DNA from: Stenotrophomonas sp. 704A1
GTDB taxonomy: Bacteria > Pseudomonadota > Gammaproteobacteria > Xanthomonadales > Xanthomonadaceae
Length of the DNA: 64,000 nucleotides
Direction: 5' to 3'
Assembly: GCF_030549525.1 (NCBI RefSeq)
Contig: NZ_CP130831.1
Span: 459,501 to 523,500 of the forward strand
The notes under the pieces were generated by a model that was not told the origin of the DNA, did no database searches, and worked only from the letters and a program-made list of their open reading frames with translations. The first letter of the stretch is position 1, and each line of letters begins with the position of its first letter. Of the stretch, positions 40,689 to 49,690 are shown in pieces. A program made the position numbers and the translations under genes.

Positions 40689-42320
40689 TCATGCGCCCGG
40701 ATCCTCGCCGGCCTGCTCGCGCTCGAACGGCACGCTGCGCGGATTCTGCATGTGTTCGCGTGCGGCGCCATAGCGCTGCTGCCGCTTGTGATGGAAGGCG
40801 ATGAACTCATCGCGTGGCAACGGCCGCGAGAACAGCCAGCCCTGGCCGAACTGCACATGCTGGCTGTGCAGGTAGGCCAGCTGCGCTTCGGTTTCCACGC
40901 CCTCGGCCACCACCCACAGCCCCAGCTCCCGGGCCATGCCGATGATATGCGGGGTCACCGGGCTGGTGGCGCTCTCGGTGCCGATCGCATCGACGAAGGA
41001 CTTGTCGATCTTCAGGGCATCCAGCGGCAGCTGCTGCAGGTACTGCAGGCTGGAATAGCCGACGCCGAAATCATCGATGGCCACGCTGTGGCCGGCCCGG
41101 CGCGCGGCGGCCAGCATGGTGCGCGCGCGGTCGATGTCCAGGAAGCCGCGCTCGGTGGCTTCCAGCCAGATCTGCTGCGGCAGGATGCCGCTGCCGGCCA
41201 TGCGCTGGGCGATCACCTTCAGCGCGCGCCCGCTGCTGATGTCCTCCGCCGCCAGGTTGATCGCGATGTGCGCGCTGCGGTCCTCGGCCAGCAGCTCGCG
41301 CATGTCGGCCACCACGTTCTCGATCACCAGGTCGGTGATGTCGGCGATCATTCCCGCCTCTTCGGCCAAGGGAATGAACAGGTCCGGGCGCACCTGGCTG
41401 CCGTCCGGGCGCTGCCAGCGCACCAGCGCTTCGGCGCCGACGCAGATGCCGGTGTCCAGTTCGATGATCGGCTGGTAGTGCAGGTACAGCTCGCGCCGGC
41501 GGATGGCGATGGCCAGCTCGCCACGCAGTGACAGCCGGCGCCGCGACAGCCAGATCACCAGGCCGGCGCCGGCGGCGGCCATCAGCAGGCCCAGCGGCAC
41601 GAACAGCCAGGCCTGCTGACGGAACGTGGCGGCCAGCGCGGTGCGCGGGGTGGTGGCGATCGCCAGCCATTCCTCGCTGCGCGCGCTGGCGTACAGGGTG
41701 TTGTTGTCCAGGCCCTCGCCGGGCTCGCGCAGCAGCTGCTGCAGCAGGGCCGGGTCCATGCCCTGCTGGCGGGTCAGCAGGCGCCCGTCCGGGCTGGCCA
41801 GGGCCAGCCGTACGTGGGGATCGACGATGACATCGACAAAGCGCCGCGGGTCGACCAGCACGTCGTAGGAACCGTACAGGATCGACAGCACCGGGCGCCG
41901 GGCGGTCGCCTCGGGGCGTACGTCCACGGCGATGCCGGCTCCGTCGCTGGTGACATGGTCGGCCCGTGGCTGCTGCACATCGGCGTGGAACGGGCCCCAG
42001 GAGGTGCATCGCAGCTTGCCGCCTTCGAAGTACCCCATCTGGTCAGCCGACGGCGTGGTCATCACCAGTGACTGCATGCGCCGGATATGCTCGTCTCCGC
42101 AAGGCGGCAGCGCGGTGGCCTCGGCCGACTTCAACGCGGCCAGCACTTCCTGATAGGAGCTGTCGGCGCGGCGCAGGGTCCGCTCGGCGATGATGCGCAG
42201 GCGCGCCTGCTCGACGCTGACGGCCCGGTCCCAGGTGGCGTAGACCATGGCTGCGATCGGCACCGCCGCCGCCACCACGGCCAGCAGGGTGCCGCCGATG
42301 ATGACCCGCAGGCGGCTCAT
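40689..42320 (-). CDS. Membrane cyclic-di-GMP phosphodiesterase (CSS-type sensor plus EAL)
   Basis: A 543-aa protein. An N-terminal membrane segment (GGTLLAVVAAAVPIAAMVYA), a periplasmic region of about 200 residues and a second segment (WLFVPLGLLMAAAGAGLVIW, about 235-256) are followed by an EAL domain. EAL residues are intact: GAEALVRWQRPDG, IAINLAAEDISS, EATERGFLDI, AIDDFGVGYSSLQYL, ALKIDKSFVDAIG and VVAEGVETEAQ, so it should hydrolyse c-di-GMP. The periplasmic region (ALPPCGDEHIRRMQSLV, LRCTSWG) matches CSS-motif sensors, but with CTS in place of CSS; the first Cys for the regulatory disulfide is kept. Monocistronic. Confidence 0.9.
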   Translation of the reverse strand: MSRLRVIIGGTLLAVVAAAVPIAAMVYATWDRAVSVEQARLRIIAERTLRRADSSYQEVLAALKSAEATALPPCGDEHIRRMQSLVMTTPSADQMGYFEGGKLRCTSWGPFHADVQQPRADHVTSDGAGIAVDVRPEATARRPVLSILYGSYDVLVDPRRFVDVIVDPHVRLALASPDGRLLTRQQGMDPALLQQLLREPGEGLDNNTLYASARSEEWLAIATTPRTALAATFRQQAWLFVPLGLLMAAAGAGLVIWLSRRRLSLRGELAIAIRRRELYLHYQPIIELDTGICVGAEALVRWQRPDGSQVRPDLFIPLAEEAGMIADITDLVIENVVADMRELLAEDRSAHIAINLAAEDISSGRALKVIAQRMAGSGILPQQIWLEATERGFLDIDRARTMLAAARRAGHSVAIDDFGVGYSSLQYLQQLPLDALKIDKSFVDAIGTESATSPVTPHIIGMARELGLWVVAEGVETEAQLAYLHSQHVQFGQGWLFSRPLPRDEFIAFHHKRQQRYGAAREHMQNPRSVPFEREQAGEDPGA

Positions 42321-42517
42321 GGCCGGGATTCCAGACAGGCGGGCGGGGCAGGGCGCATGGGGGCCGGTCCTTGGACGATGGCGCTATCTGAACATGCCGC
42401 CGGCCTGGGCGGAATGGGACAATGTCGGTATTGGGTCACATTGTGGTGAAAGCGACACTCGCTGGCGGGCAAGGGTCGGCCGGCGCTGGTGTTGTGGCCA
42501 TCGGAGGACTACCGTCG

Positions 42518-42550
42518 ATGGCTTCACCCGCCCCTTGCCCGCGCCCATGA
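42518..42550 (+). CDS. Ten-codon leader ORF overlapping the permease start
   Basis: ATG at 42518 has TCGGAGGA ten bases upstream, the best ribosome binding site in the region. It reads MASPAPCPRP and stops at TGA 42548-42550, sharing the ATGA overlap with the permease start at 42547. The permease start has no ribosome binding site of its own. This fits translation of the permease by coupling to the leader. The Pro-rich peptide might stall ribosomes; that part is speculation. Confidence 0.55.
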   Translation: MASPAPCPRP

Positions 42551-43917
42551 CCGAGCCCGCTTCGCCCCCCGAGCACCTGCGCCGCAGCCTGTCCAACCGC
42601 CACCTGCAGCTGATCGCCATCGGCGGTGCCATCGGCACCGGCCTGTTCATGGGGTCGGGCAAGACCATCAGCCTGGCCGGCCCTTCCATCGTGTTCGTCT
42701 ATCTGATCATCGGCGCGATGCTGTTCTTCGTGATGCGCGCGATGGGCGAACTGCTGCTGTCCAACCTGCAGTACAAATCCTTCATCGACTTCTCCACCGA
42801 TCTGCTGGGTCCCTGGGCGGGGTTTTTCTGCGGGTGGACGTACTGGTTCTGCTGGATCGTCACCGCCATCGCCGATGTGATCGCCATCGCCGCCTACGCG
42901 CAGTTCTGGTTCCCGGGGCTGGACGCCTGGATACCGGCGCTGGCGTGCGTGATGCTGCTGCTGGCCCTGAACCTGGTGACGGTGAAGCTGTTCGGCGAAA
43001 TGGAGTTCTGGTTCGCGCTGATCAAGATCGTGGCCATCTGTGCGTTGATCATCACCGGTGCCGGCCTGGTGGTGTGGGGCTTCACCTCGCCCAGCGGCCA
43101 TACCGCCGCGCTGTCGAACCTGTGGAATGACGGCGGCATGTTCCCGATGGGCCTGGTCGGCTTCTTCGCCGGCTTCCAGATCGCGGTGTTCGCCTTCGTC
43201 GGCATCGAGCTGGTGGGCACGACCGCCGCTGAGACCGCCAACCCCGAACGCAACCTGCCCAAGGCGATCAACTCGATCCCGGTGCGCATCATCATCTTCT
43301 ACGTGCTGGCGCTGGTCGCGATCATGGCGGTCACGCCGTGGCGCCAGGTGGTGCCGGACAAGAGCCCGTTCGTGCAGCTGTTCGTGCTGGCCGGCATTCC
43401 CGCCGCCGCCAGCCTGATCAACTTCGTGGTGCTGACCTCGGCCACCTCGTCGGCCAACAGCGGCATCTTCTCCACCAGCCGCATGCTCTACGGCCTGGCC
43501 GAGGAAGGCCACGCACCGCGCGGGCTGTCACGCCTGTCGCGCGCGGCGGTGCCGGCGCGTGGGCTGCTGTTCTCGTGCCTGTGCCTGCTGGGTGGAACCC
43601 TGCTGATCTACCTGATCCCGAACCTGGTGACCGCCTTCACGCTGGTGACCACCCTGGCGACGGTGCTGTTCATCTTCGTCTGGTCGCTGATCCTGGCGGC
43701 GTACATGGTCTACCGTCGCCGTCACCCCGAGCGTCATGCCGCCTCGATCTTCAAGATGCCCGGCGGCGTGGCGATGTGCTGGGCCTGCCTGGTGTTCTTC
43801 GCTGCCGTGCTGGTGCTGCTGAGCCTGCAGGCCGACACCCGCCAGGCGCTGATCGCCAGCCCGGTATGGTTCGTGCTGCTGGGCGTGGGCTATTGGGTGC
43901 GACGCAGGGCGCGGTAG
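42547..43917 (+). CDS. APC-family amino-acid permease (D-serine/D-alanine/glycine type)
   Basis: A 456-aa, 12-segment amino-acid:proton symporter. Signature blocks: LSNRHLQLIAIGGAIGTGLF and MGSGKTISLAGPSIVFVYLI (substrate backbone-binding helix 1), FVMRAMGELLLSNLQYKSFI, WTYWFCWIVTAIADVIAIAA, AVFAFVGIELVGTTAAETAN and PVRIIIFYVLALVAIMAVTP. The overall sequence is close to E. coli CycA. The protein would import D-alanine, D-serine or glycine. The ATG overlaps a short leader frame by ATGA. Uncertainty concerns substrate only. Confidence 0.9.
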   Translation: MTEPASPPEHLRRSLSNRHLQLIAIGGAIGTGLFMGSGKTISLAGPSIVFVYLIIGAMLFFVMRAMGELLLSNLQYKSFIDFSTDLLGPWAGFFCGWTYWFCWIVTAIADVIAIAAYAQFWFPGLDAWIPALACVMLLLALNLVTVKLFGEMEFWFALIKIVAICALIITGAGLVVWGFTSPSGHTAALSNLWNDGGMFPMGLVGFFAGFQIAVFAFVGIELVGTTAAETANPERNLPKAINSIPVRIIIFYVLALVAIMAVTPWRQVVPDKSPFVQLFVLAGIPAAASLINFVVLTSATSSANSGIFSTSRMLYGLAEEGHAPRGLSRLSRAAVPARGLLFSCLCLLGGTLLIYLIPNLVTAFTLVTTLATVLFIFVWSLILAAYMVYRRRHPERHAASIFKMPGGVAMCWACLVFFAAVLVLLSLQADTRQALIASPVWFVLLGVGYWVRRRAR

Positions 43918-44037
43918 CGTCGACTGTCGCGCGTAGTGCGGGATTTCGTGGTGGACCAGGGCAGGCCGTCGACGAACCGCCGACGCTGCCGGCGCCGGAT
44001 CCGTTGCCCATCGCCCATTCACCCCGTATTCGCGGGC

Positions 44038-44058
44038 GCGGCCGGATCATCCGGCCGC
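44038..44058. promoter_or_regulatory. Perfect palindrome abutting the transglycosylase start codon
   Basis: GCGGCCGGAT (44038-44047), one base, ATCCGGCCGC (44049-44058); the ATG follows one base later at 44060. The stem would occupy the ribosome binding region, and no Shine-Dalgarno sequence is visible. It could be a translational hairpin, an operator or a REP-like remnant. Confidence 0.6.
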
Positions 44059-44059
44059 C

Positions 44060-44836
44060 ATGATCCGCCGTCCTGCCCTCCTTGCGCTGTTGCTGCTGCC
44101 CGGCCTGTGGCCCGGGCTGGCCGCTGCGCGCACCGTCTACCGCTGCGTGCAGGGCAATACGGTCAGCCTGGCCACCGCGCCGGAACCGGGCTCGCGCTGT
44201 ACCGCCAGGGAGATTGACGACAACGCCGTCCAGACGCCGAACCTGTGGGGCAACATGGGCGTGTTCAGTGGCGTGCTGTACGAACGCGAGCAGGACGGCG
44301 TGCTGGTCTATTCCACCCGCAACCTGCCGGGTTCGCGGGTCTTCCTGAAGTTCACCGTGGCCACGCCGCCCGGCGAGCCGGCGCATGAGGGCCTGGGCAA
44401 GGTCGGCAAGCCGCAGCTGGCGCAGCACGCCAGGCAGTTCAAGGCGGCCGCCAAGGCCACCGGCGTCGACGATGCCTGGCTGCGCGCGATCGCCCATGCC
44501 GAAAGCAACTTCGATGCACTGGCGGTCTCCAGCAAAGGGGCGCAGGGGGTGATGCAGCTGATGCCCGATACCGCGCAGGAATACGGCGTGCGCGATCCCT
44601 TTTCGCCGCAGCAGTCGATCGATGGCGGTGCACGCTACATGCGCGCGCTGCTGCGCCGTTACAACGGCGACCGGCCACTGGCGGCGGCCGCCTACAACGC
44701 CGGCATCGGTGCGGTCACCCGCTACAAGGGCGTACCGCCGTATGCCGAAACCCTCGCGTATGTGGACAAGGTGATGGCGCTGTACGCGCGCTACCGCGAG
44801 GCGATGGGCATCCGCACCGAGGTGCCCGCGCGCTAG
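44060..44836 (+). CDS. Exported lytic transglycosylase (SLT family)
   Basis: A 258-aa protein with a signal peptide (MIRRPALLALLLLPGLWPGL). An N-terminal DUF4124-like part (YRCVQGNTVSLATAPEPGSR) is followed by an SLT domain at about 125-245: AWLRAIAHAESNFDALAVSS (catalytic Glu in AESNF), KGAQGVMQLMPDTAQEYGV and ALLRRYNGDRPLAAAAYNAG with the AYNAG motif. Such enzymes cleave peptidoglycan glycan strands with anhydromuramyl products in the periplasm. The gene is alone on its strand; a TPR protein is convergent. Confidence 0.9.
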   Translation: MIRRPALLALLLLPGLWPGLAAARTVYRCVQGNTVSLATAPEPGSRCTAREIDDNAVQTPNLWGNMGVFSGVLYEREQDGVLVYSTRNLPGSRVFLKFTVATPPGEPAHEGLGKVGKPQLAQHARQFKAAAKATGVDDAWLRAIAHAESNFDALAVSSKGAQGVMQLMPDTAQEYGVRDPFSPQQSIDGGARYMRALLRRYNGDRPLAAAAYNAGIGAVTRYKGVPPYAETLAYVDKVMALYARYREAMGIRTEVPAR

Positions 44837-44879
44837 GCCGGCGGTGCTGGACGCGCGCGTGCCGCCACGGCGGCGATGC

Positions 44880-46400
44880 TCAGCGTGAGGTGCCGCTGCT
44901 GACCAGGTCGTAGCGCTCGACGCGGCCGACACGTTCGATCGCGGCCTGCACGTCGGCACGCTGCTTGAGCGCACGCCATGCCGCATCACCGCGTGCGTCG
45001 CCCGGCAGCGAGGGATAGGTGCGCATGTCCTGCAGGCTGGCCAGGATCTCGCCGCGTTCGACCGGCGAGCGCAGCTGCTCGATCAGCACCGCCGCAGCGC
45101 CGTCCAGATCGCCCGCTTCCAGCAGCATCTCGCGATGGAACACGGAGGCACCCTCGCGCTCGGCCAGGATCACGTCGCGTGCGGCCTCCATGGCCCCGGT
45201 ATCGCCGCGAACGCGGGCGGCGGCGAACTGCACCAGCGCCTGTGCGGCCCTGCCGTAGCCGGGCAGGTCCTGGATGCCCTGCACGGCCTGCACCGCCTCC
45301 TGCGGGCGACCGAGCGAGAGGAACAGGAAGCCGACACTCAGCTGGTGTTCGATGCCGTTGGGACCGCGTGCGCCGATGCGCGCGGCCTGCTGCGCGGCCG
45401 CCAGTGCGTCGTCCAGACGGCCCAGCCGGCGCAGGGCGGTGTACCGGTTGTTGAGCAGCCGCCCCACCCATTCGGCCTCGGCATCCGAAGGCGACTCCCC
45501 TGCGGCGGCTGCGCGGGCGATGCCATCGGTCAGCGCCAGCACTTCCTCGTTGCGGTCCAGCATCAGCAGGGTGCTGCCGAACTCGGCCATGCGCCCATCC
45601 AGTGCGCGATCGAGCAGGCCGGACACCCGCAGTTCGTCCAGATGCTGCTGCGCGCCCTGCGTCGCATCAAAGCGTGGATCGCTGCGATCGACATAGCGGT
45701 CGAAGCGCTTGTCGCTGCGCAGCCGGATGATCTCGGCGGGGCCGCTGATACGCGCCAGTGTCGCCGGGATGTCCTCGTCACGACCGTTCTCGGCCTGCAA
45801 CGTGGCCAGTGCCAGCCACATGCCGGTCGGCTCCAGGCCGCCACTCTTCCAGCCGTTGTCGAACAGCGCCTGCAGCAGTTCCATGCGCTGCTGTGGCTGC
45901 GCGTGCAGGCGGTACTGCAGATACCTGACCGTGTCCGGCTCGAGCGGCAGCGGCGCGTCGGCATGCTGCAACGCCCGTACCAGGTAGTTCGTGGCCGCTG
46001 CGGGCTGGCCCTGGGACAGCTCCAGCGAGACCAGCGTCAGCAGGATCTGCGCATCCACCGGCAATGCCTCCAGCGCCCGCTGCAGATAGCGGCGGGCCTG
46101 GTCCGGCTGCTTCTGCATCATCGCGGTCCAACCGGCCACCTGTGCCGCACGGCCACGATGCTCGGCGTCGAAGTCATCCAGCAGCGGGTCTTCCATCAGC
46201 TGTTCGATCGTGATCAGCGCCCCCAGGGTGTTGCCGCTGCGCGACTGCTGGATCGCTTCATCCCAACGCTGGGCGTAGGCCAGGTGCACGGCATCGCCGG
46301 TGACCGATGGCTTCTGTGGCGCCACGGTGATCGAGGCCGACACGGGCGGGCCAGCCAGCAGGGCCAGCAGCAGGGCGGCGAAGGGGAGGGCGCGGGGCAT
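44880..46400 (-). CDS. Exported TPR-repeat protein (506 aa)
   Basis: Begins MPRALPFAALLLALLAGPPV, a signal peptide ending near VSASI. The rest is helical with TPR-like repeats: AVHLAYAQRWDEAIQQSRSG, MQKQPDQARRYLQRALEALP, LTLVSLELSQGQPAAATNYL, ALRRLGRLDDALAAAQQAAR and SVGFLFLSLGRPQEAVQAVQ. This is the kind of periplasmic scaffold often found with polysaccharide secretion (PgaA-like), but no outer-membrane barrel or partner glycosyltransferase is seen. GGAG stands nine bases before the ATG at 46400. Confidence 0.78.
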   Translation of the reverse strand: MPRALPFAALLLALLAGPPVSASITVAPQKPSVTGDAVHLAYAQRWDEAIQQSRSGNTLGALITIEQLMEDPLLDDFDAEHRGRAAQVAGWTAMMQKQPDQARRYLQRALEALPVDAQILLTLVSLELSQGQPAAATNYLVRALQHADAPLPLEPDTVRYLQYRLHAQPQQRMELLQALFDNGWKSGGLEPTGMWLALATLQAENGRDEDIPATLARISGPAEIIRLRSDKRFDRYVDRSDPRFDATQGAQQHLDELRVSGLLDRALDGRMAEFGSTLLMLDRNEEVLALTDGIARAAAAGESPSDAEAEWVGRLLNNRYTALRRLGRLDDALAAAQQAARIGARGPNGIEHQLSVGFLFLSLGRPQEAVQAVQGIQDLPGYGRAAQALVQFAAARVRGDTGAMEAARDVILAEREGASVFHREMLLEAGDLDGAAAVLIEQLRSPVERGEILASLQDMRTYPSLPGDARGDAAWRALKQRADVQAAIERVGRVERYDLVSSGTSR

Positions 46401-46565
46401 GGAGGATCTCCATCCGTGGGCACAGCATTGAACCCGCTGGGGCCAGCGAGAACAAGCGCGGCGCATGGAACTGTGATGCCCGGCAGTACGCCTGGCCGTG
46501 GCGCATCGCGCGCGCAGCGTCTATTGTCGGTGCCTGGTCAAGCAACAGGCAGGCAGCGCAGCGCG

Positions 46566-48647
46566 ATGGCACGGTGGCAATGGATGGCGGCAGGCGTGGC
46601 GGTGGCAACCGTGGTGGCATTGGCGGCAACCTGGTGGGAAACACCGCTGCACACGCGCGCTGAACCGGCAGGCCCGGCGCCCACGCCGTTGGCCTGGACG
46701 GCCCAGATCGAACTGCTGGCCGGTGATGGCCATCCGGGTGATCGGGACGGTGCCTCGGCACAGGCCCGCTTCGCCGACCCCTATGCGCTGTTGCGCAGCG
46801 CCGATGGCAGCGTCTATTTCACCGATGCCGGCGACAACAACCGCATCCGCCGCCGGTGGCCCGACGGCCGCGTGGAGACCGTGGCCGGGCAGGGCGAGGG
46901 GCGTGTGGATGGACCGGCGCTGCAGGCACGCTTCAACACGCCGTCGGGCATCGCCGCCGACGCGCAGGGCAATCTGTACGTGGCCGACACCGGCAATCAC
47001 GCGATCCGTCGCATCGGCATCGATGGCCAGGTCAGCACGCTGGCCGGTGGCGAGCAGGGGTTCGCCGATGGTCCCGCGGCGCAGGCCCGCTTCGATGGCC
47101 CGATGGGCATCGCCGTGGACGCGCAGGGCCAGGTCTACGTTGCCGACACCTGGAACGACCGCATCCGGGTGATCGGTACCGACGGTGCGGTGCGCACGCT
47201 GGCCGGCGGCGACCGCCCCGGTTTCATCGATGCCGCTGGCGCCGACGCACGCTTCGATACGCCGGTGGCGCTGGCCTTCGATGCGCACGGCGCGCTGCTG
47301 GTGGCCGACCTGTTCAACAACGCGGTGCGGCGTGTCGGTGCCGATGGCAGTGTCAGCACGGCGGTGGCCAGCGGCGGGGTGATCAATGGGCCGTTGTCAC
47401 TGGCCACGACGCACGACGGCGTGCTCTACGTGGGCGATCTGGACGGCCGCATCGTGCAGGTGACGCCGCAGGGCCACCAGCTGGCGCTGCTGGGCAACGA
47501 CCGGCTGCCACGCCTGGCGCGGCCGAGTGGACTGGCGGTGGAGGCCGATGGTGGACTGCTGGTGGCCGACTCGGCGGGGTACCGCCTGCACCGGCTGCGC
47601 CCGTTGCCGGTCGGTGAGCTGCCGGCGCCGGCACTGGTCGGCCCGGCCGCCGATGCCGCGCTTCCGGACAGTGGCGGGCGTTGGCCGCTGGCGCCGCAGG
47701 ACGGCTGGCACGAAGTGGTCGGCACGTTGGGCGAGGTGCGCGGCAACTTCAGCGGCGAGAGCCGCCACCACCTGCACGGCGGCTTCGACGTGCGCGGGGA
47801 TGTCGGCCAGACCGTGCTGGCGATTGCCGAGGGCAAGATCAGCAGCCCGATCGCCGCCTGGAGCCTGGGCGGGCAGGCCGAGGGCCTGGCCGTGGAACGG
47901 TTGAAGTACATCCACATGCGGGTGGGGCGCACGCCGTCAGGCACCCCGTTCGATGCGCGCTGGCAGGCGCTGTATGACGATGAAGGCAAGCTGGAGCGCA
48001 TCCGTGTGCGGCGTGGCACGCGCATCCACGTGGGTGACCGCCTGGGCAGCATCAACAGCCAGGCCCATGTGCACCTGGCCGTGGGCAACGGCGGGTTCGA
48101 GACCAATGCGGTCGCGCTGGGCTTCCGCAACTACGCCGACCACTTTGCTCCCCGCATCACCGACGTCGCGCTGCTGGACGACAACGATCAACCCTTGGCC
48201 CCCGGCAGCGATGGCGTGGTGTTGCTGGCGCGGCAGGGGCGTGGCGTGCAGATCGTGGTGGAGGCCTGGGACCAGGTCGACCACAACCTGCCGCGCCGCC
48301 GCCTGGGCCCGTACCAGGTCGGCTACCAGATCCTCGATGCCACCGGGCAGCCGCTGCAGGGCTACGAGCAGCCGCGCTGGAACATCGTCTTCAACCGCAT
48401 GCCGCCACAGGCGCTGGCGGTGAAGGCGGCCTATGCCCCGGACAGCGGCATCACCGTGCACGGCAGTGCGGTCACCCGGTTCCGTTACCTGGTGACCAAT
48501 ACCGTGCGCGACGGCCTGATGGAGACCGGGCGCTGGCAACCGGCGGCGCTGCCGCCGGGCGAGTACATCGTGCGCGCCAGTGCGCGCGACTACAGCGGCA
48601 ACGAAGGCGTGGGCCCGCGCGAGCTCAGGGTGCGGCTGCTTCCATAG
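46566..48647 (+). CDS. NHL beta-propeller fused to a LytM/M23-like domain (693 aa)
   Basis: An N-terminal anchor (WQWMAAGVAVATVVALAATW) precedes NHL repeats, about residues 45-345: DPYALLRSADGSVYFTDAGD, PSGIAADAQGNLYVADTGNH, PMGIAVDAQGQVYVADTWND and PVALAFDAHGALLVADLFNN. A peptidase-like domain follows at about 385-520: HHLHGGFDVRGDVGQTVLAI (HxxxD zinc motif) and QAHVHLAVG (HxH motif). The last 170 residues look like an Ig-type fold. All three M23 zinc-ligand motifs are visible, so peptidoglycan endopeptidase activity is possible. The 3' end overlaps the convergent DGPF gene by 23 bases. Longer upstream frames are antisense to the TPR gene. Confidence 0.8.
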   Translation: MARWQWMAAGVAVATVVALAATWWETPLHTRAEPAGPAPTPLAWTAQIELLAGDGHPGDRDGASAQARFADPYALLRSADGSVYFTDAGDNNRIRRRWPDGRVETVAGQGEGRVDGPALQARFNTPSGIAADAQGNLYVADTGNHAIRRIGIDGQVSTLAGGEQGFADGPAAQARFDGPMGIAVDAQGQVYVADTWNDRIRVIGTDGAVRTLAGGDRPGFIDAAGADARFDTPVALAFDAHGALLVADLFNNAVRRVGADGSVSTAVASGGVINGPLSLATTHDGVLYVGDLDGRIVQVTPQGHQLALLGNDRLPRLARPSGLAVEADGGLLVADSAGYRLHRLRPLPVGELPAPALVGPAADAALPDSGGRWPLAPQDGWHEVVGTLGEVRGNFSGESRHHLHGGFDVRGDVGQTVLAIAEGKISSPIAAWSLGGQAEGLAVERLKYIHMRVGRTPSGTPFDARWQALYDDEGKLERIRVRRGTRIHVGDRLGSINSQAHVHLAVGNGGFETNAVALGFRNYADHFAPRITDVALLDDNDQPLAPGSDGVVLLARQGRGVQIVVEAWDQVDHNLPRRRLGPYQVGYQILDATGQPLQGYEQPRWNIVFNRMPPQALAVKAAYAPDSGITVHGSAVTRFRYLVTNTVRDGLMETGRWQPAALPPGEYIVRASARDYSGNEGVGPRELRVRLLP

Positions 48648-49029
48648 CCGCCGGAGCGCCGCAACGCTCGCGTTCGGCATCCATGTCTTCCAGCGGCCGC
48701 ACTTCGATGCTGCCGAAGCGCGCCCAGGGGAACTGCCGGGCGATGTGCATGGCCTCGTCGCGGTCGCGGGCGGTGATCAGGTTGAAGCCGGCCAGCAGCT
48801 CGCGGGTCTCGGCGAACGGTCCGTCCAGCACCCGGCTCTGGCCGTCGCGCACGCGCAGGGTCTGCGCGGTGTCGACCGGCTGCAGCTTCTGCGCGACCAG
48901 CAGGGTGCCTTGGGCCTGCAGCTGGTCGGCGTGGGCCAGGCAGTCGCGCATCAGCGCGTTGAATTCTTCGGTGGGCAGCGCCTGCAGCAGGGCAGGCTCG
49001 ATGTAGATCAGGAGCAGGTACTGCTGCAT
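48625..49029 (-). CDS. DGPF/YciI-family protein A
   Basis: A 134-aa protein with the family pattern: QQYLLLIYIEPALLQALPTE, GTLLVAQKLQPVDTAQTLRV, the LDGPFAETRELLAGFNLITA motif with the DGPF tetrapeptide, and AMHIARQFPWARFGSIEVRP. DGPF proteins are the typical partners of ECF42 sigma factors, and such a sigma gene lies 2 kb away. Their biochemical activity is unknown. The gene is divergent from the second DGPF gene. Its 3' end overlaps the convergent NHL-LytM gene. Confidence 0.88.
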   Translation of the reverse strand: MQQYLLLIYIEPALLQALPTEEFNALMRDCLAHADQLQAQGTLLVAQKLQPVDTAQTLRVRDGQSRVLDGPFAETRELLAGFNLITARDRDEAMHIARQFPWARFGSIEVRPLEDMDAERERCGAPAAMEAAAP

Positions 49030-49136
49030 GGCAGGGTCCTGGCGGGGGCGGGTGCCCATGATGGCGCAGGATTGCGCATGGGCATGCTGCAGTGCGGGAG
49101 GCGCGCCGTCCACCGGAAAAATAATTTCGCAGGACA

Positions 49137-49163
49137 TGTCGATTCGCCGCGCCCTGGTTCGTT
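49137..49163 (+). promoter_or_regulatory. Candidate ECF42-type promoter
   Basis: TGTCGA (49137-49142), a 17-base spacer, then CGTT (49160-49163), matching the ECF42 pattern TGTCGA...CG(A/T)C except for the last base. It lies 47 bases before the DGPF gene start at 49210, the first gene of the operon that ends with the sigma factor. Confidence 0.65.
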
Positions 49164-49209
49164 GTATCCAGTGAAGGGCACGCCCCCTGCGTTCCCACGG
49201 GAGACCGAA

Positions 49210-49623
49210 ATGAAGGTGATGGTGATCGTGAAGGCCAATGCCGATTCCGAAGCCGGCCGCATGCCCAGCGAACAGGAACTGGCCGAAATGGGCGCCTACA
49301 ACGAGCAGTTGGTGGCCGCCGGCATCATGCTGGCCGGTGAAGGCCTGCACGCCACCCAGCGCGGCCGGCGTATTCATTTCGGCGCTGGGGCGCCGCAGGT
49401 CGAGGCCGGCCCGTTCGCGCCGGCCGGCGAACAGATCGCCGGGTTCTGGCTGTGGGAGGTGCGTTCGCTGGATGAGGCTACCGAGTGGGCCAGCCGGGCG
49501 CCGTTCGCCGCCGGCGGGGCGCTCGAACTGCGACCGTTGATCTCGGCCGAAGATTTCGGCGCGGCCTTCACCCCCGAATTACAGCAGCAGGAACAGCGTC
49601 TGCGTGCACAGCTGGAAGGCTGA
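49210..49623 (+). CDS. YciI-family protein B (DGPF relative)
   Basis: A 137-aa protein: MKVMVIVKANADSEAGRMPS, AEMGAYNEQLVAAGIMLAGE, EAGPFAPAGEQIAGFWLWEV and ELRPLISAEDF. The DGPF position reads AGPF here, a change from protein A. It is the first gene of a five-gene operon (YciI, two VOC proteins, DUF1428, ECF sigma factor). GAGACCGAA precedes the ATG. Likely transcribed by the linked sigma factor from the TGTCGA site upstream. The function of the family is unknown. Confidence 0.88.
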   Translation: MKVMVIVKANADSEAGRMPSEQELAEMGAYNEQLVAAGIMLAGEGLHATQRGRRIHFGAGAPQVEAGPFAPAGEQIAGFWLWEVRSLDEATEWASRAPFAAGGALELRPLISAEDFGAAFTPELQQQEQRLRAQLEG

Positions 49624-49690
49624 GCCAACCCATCTGCGCGCTGGGCATGGCCCGGTGCGACCGCCCAGAACCACACCCCGGAGAACTGTC

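Noticed and set aside
45135..46565. Upstream extension of the NHL-LytM gene by 477 codons
   Set aside because: It is antisense to the TPR gene with a Gln/Arg-rich product; the anchor segment and propeller start only after 46566.
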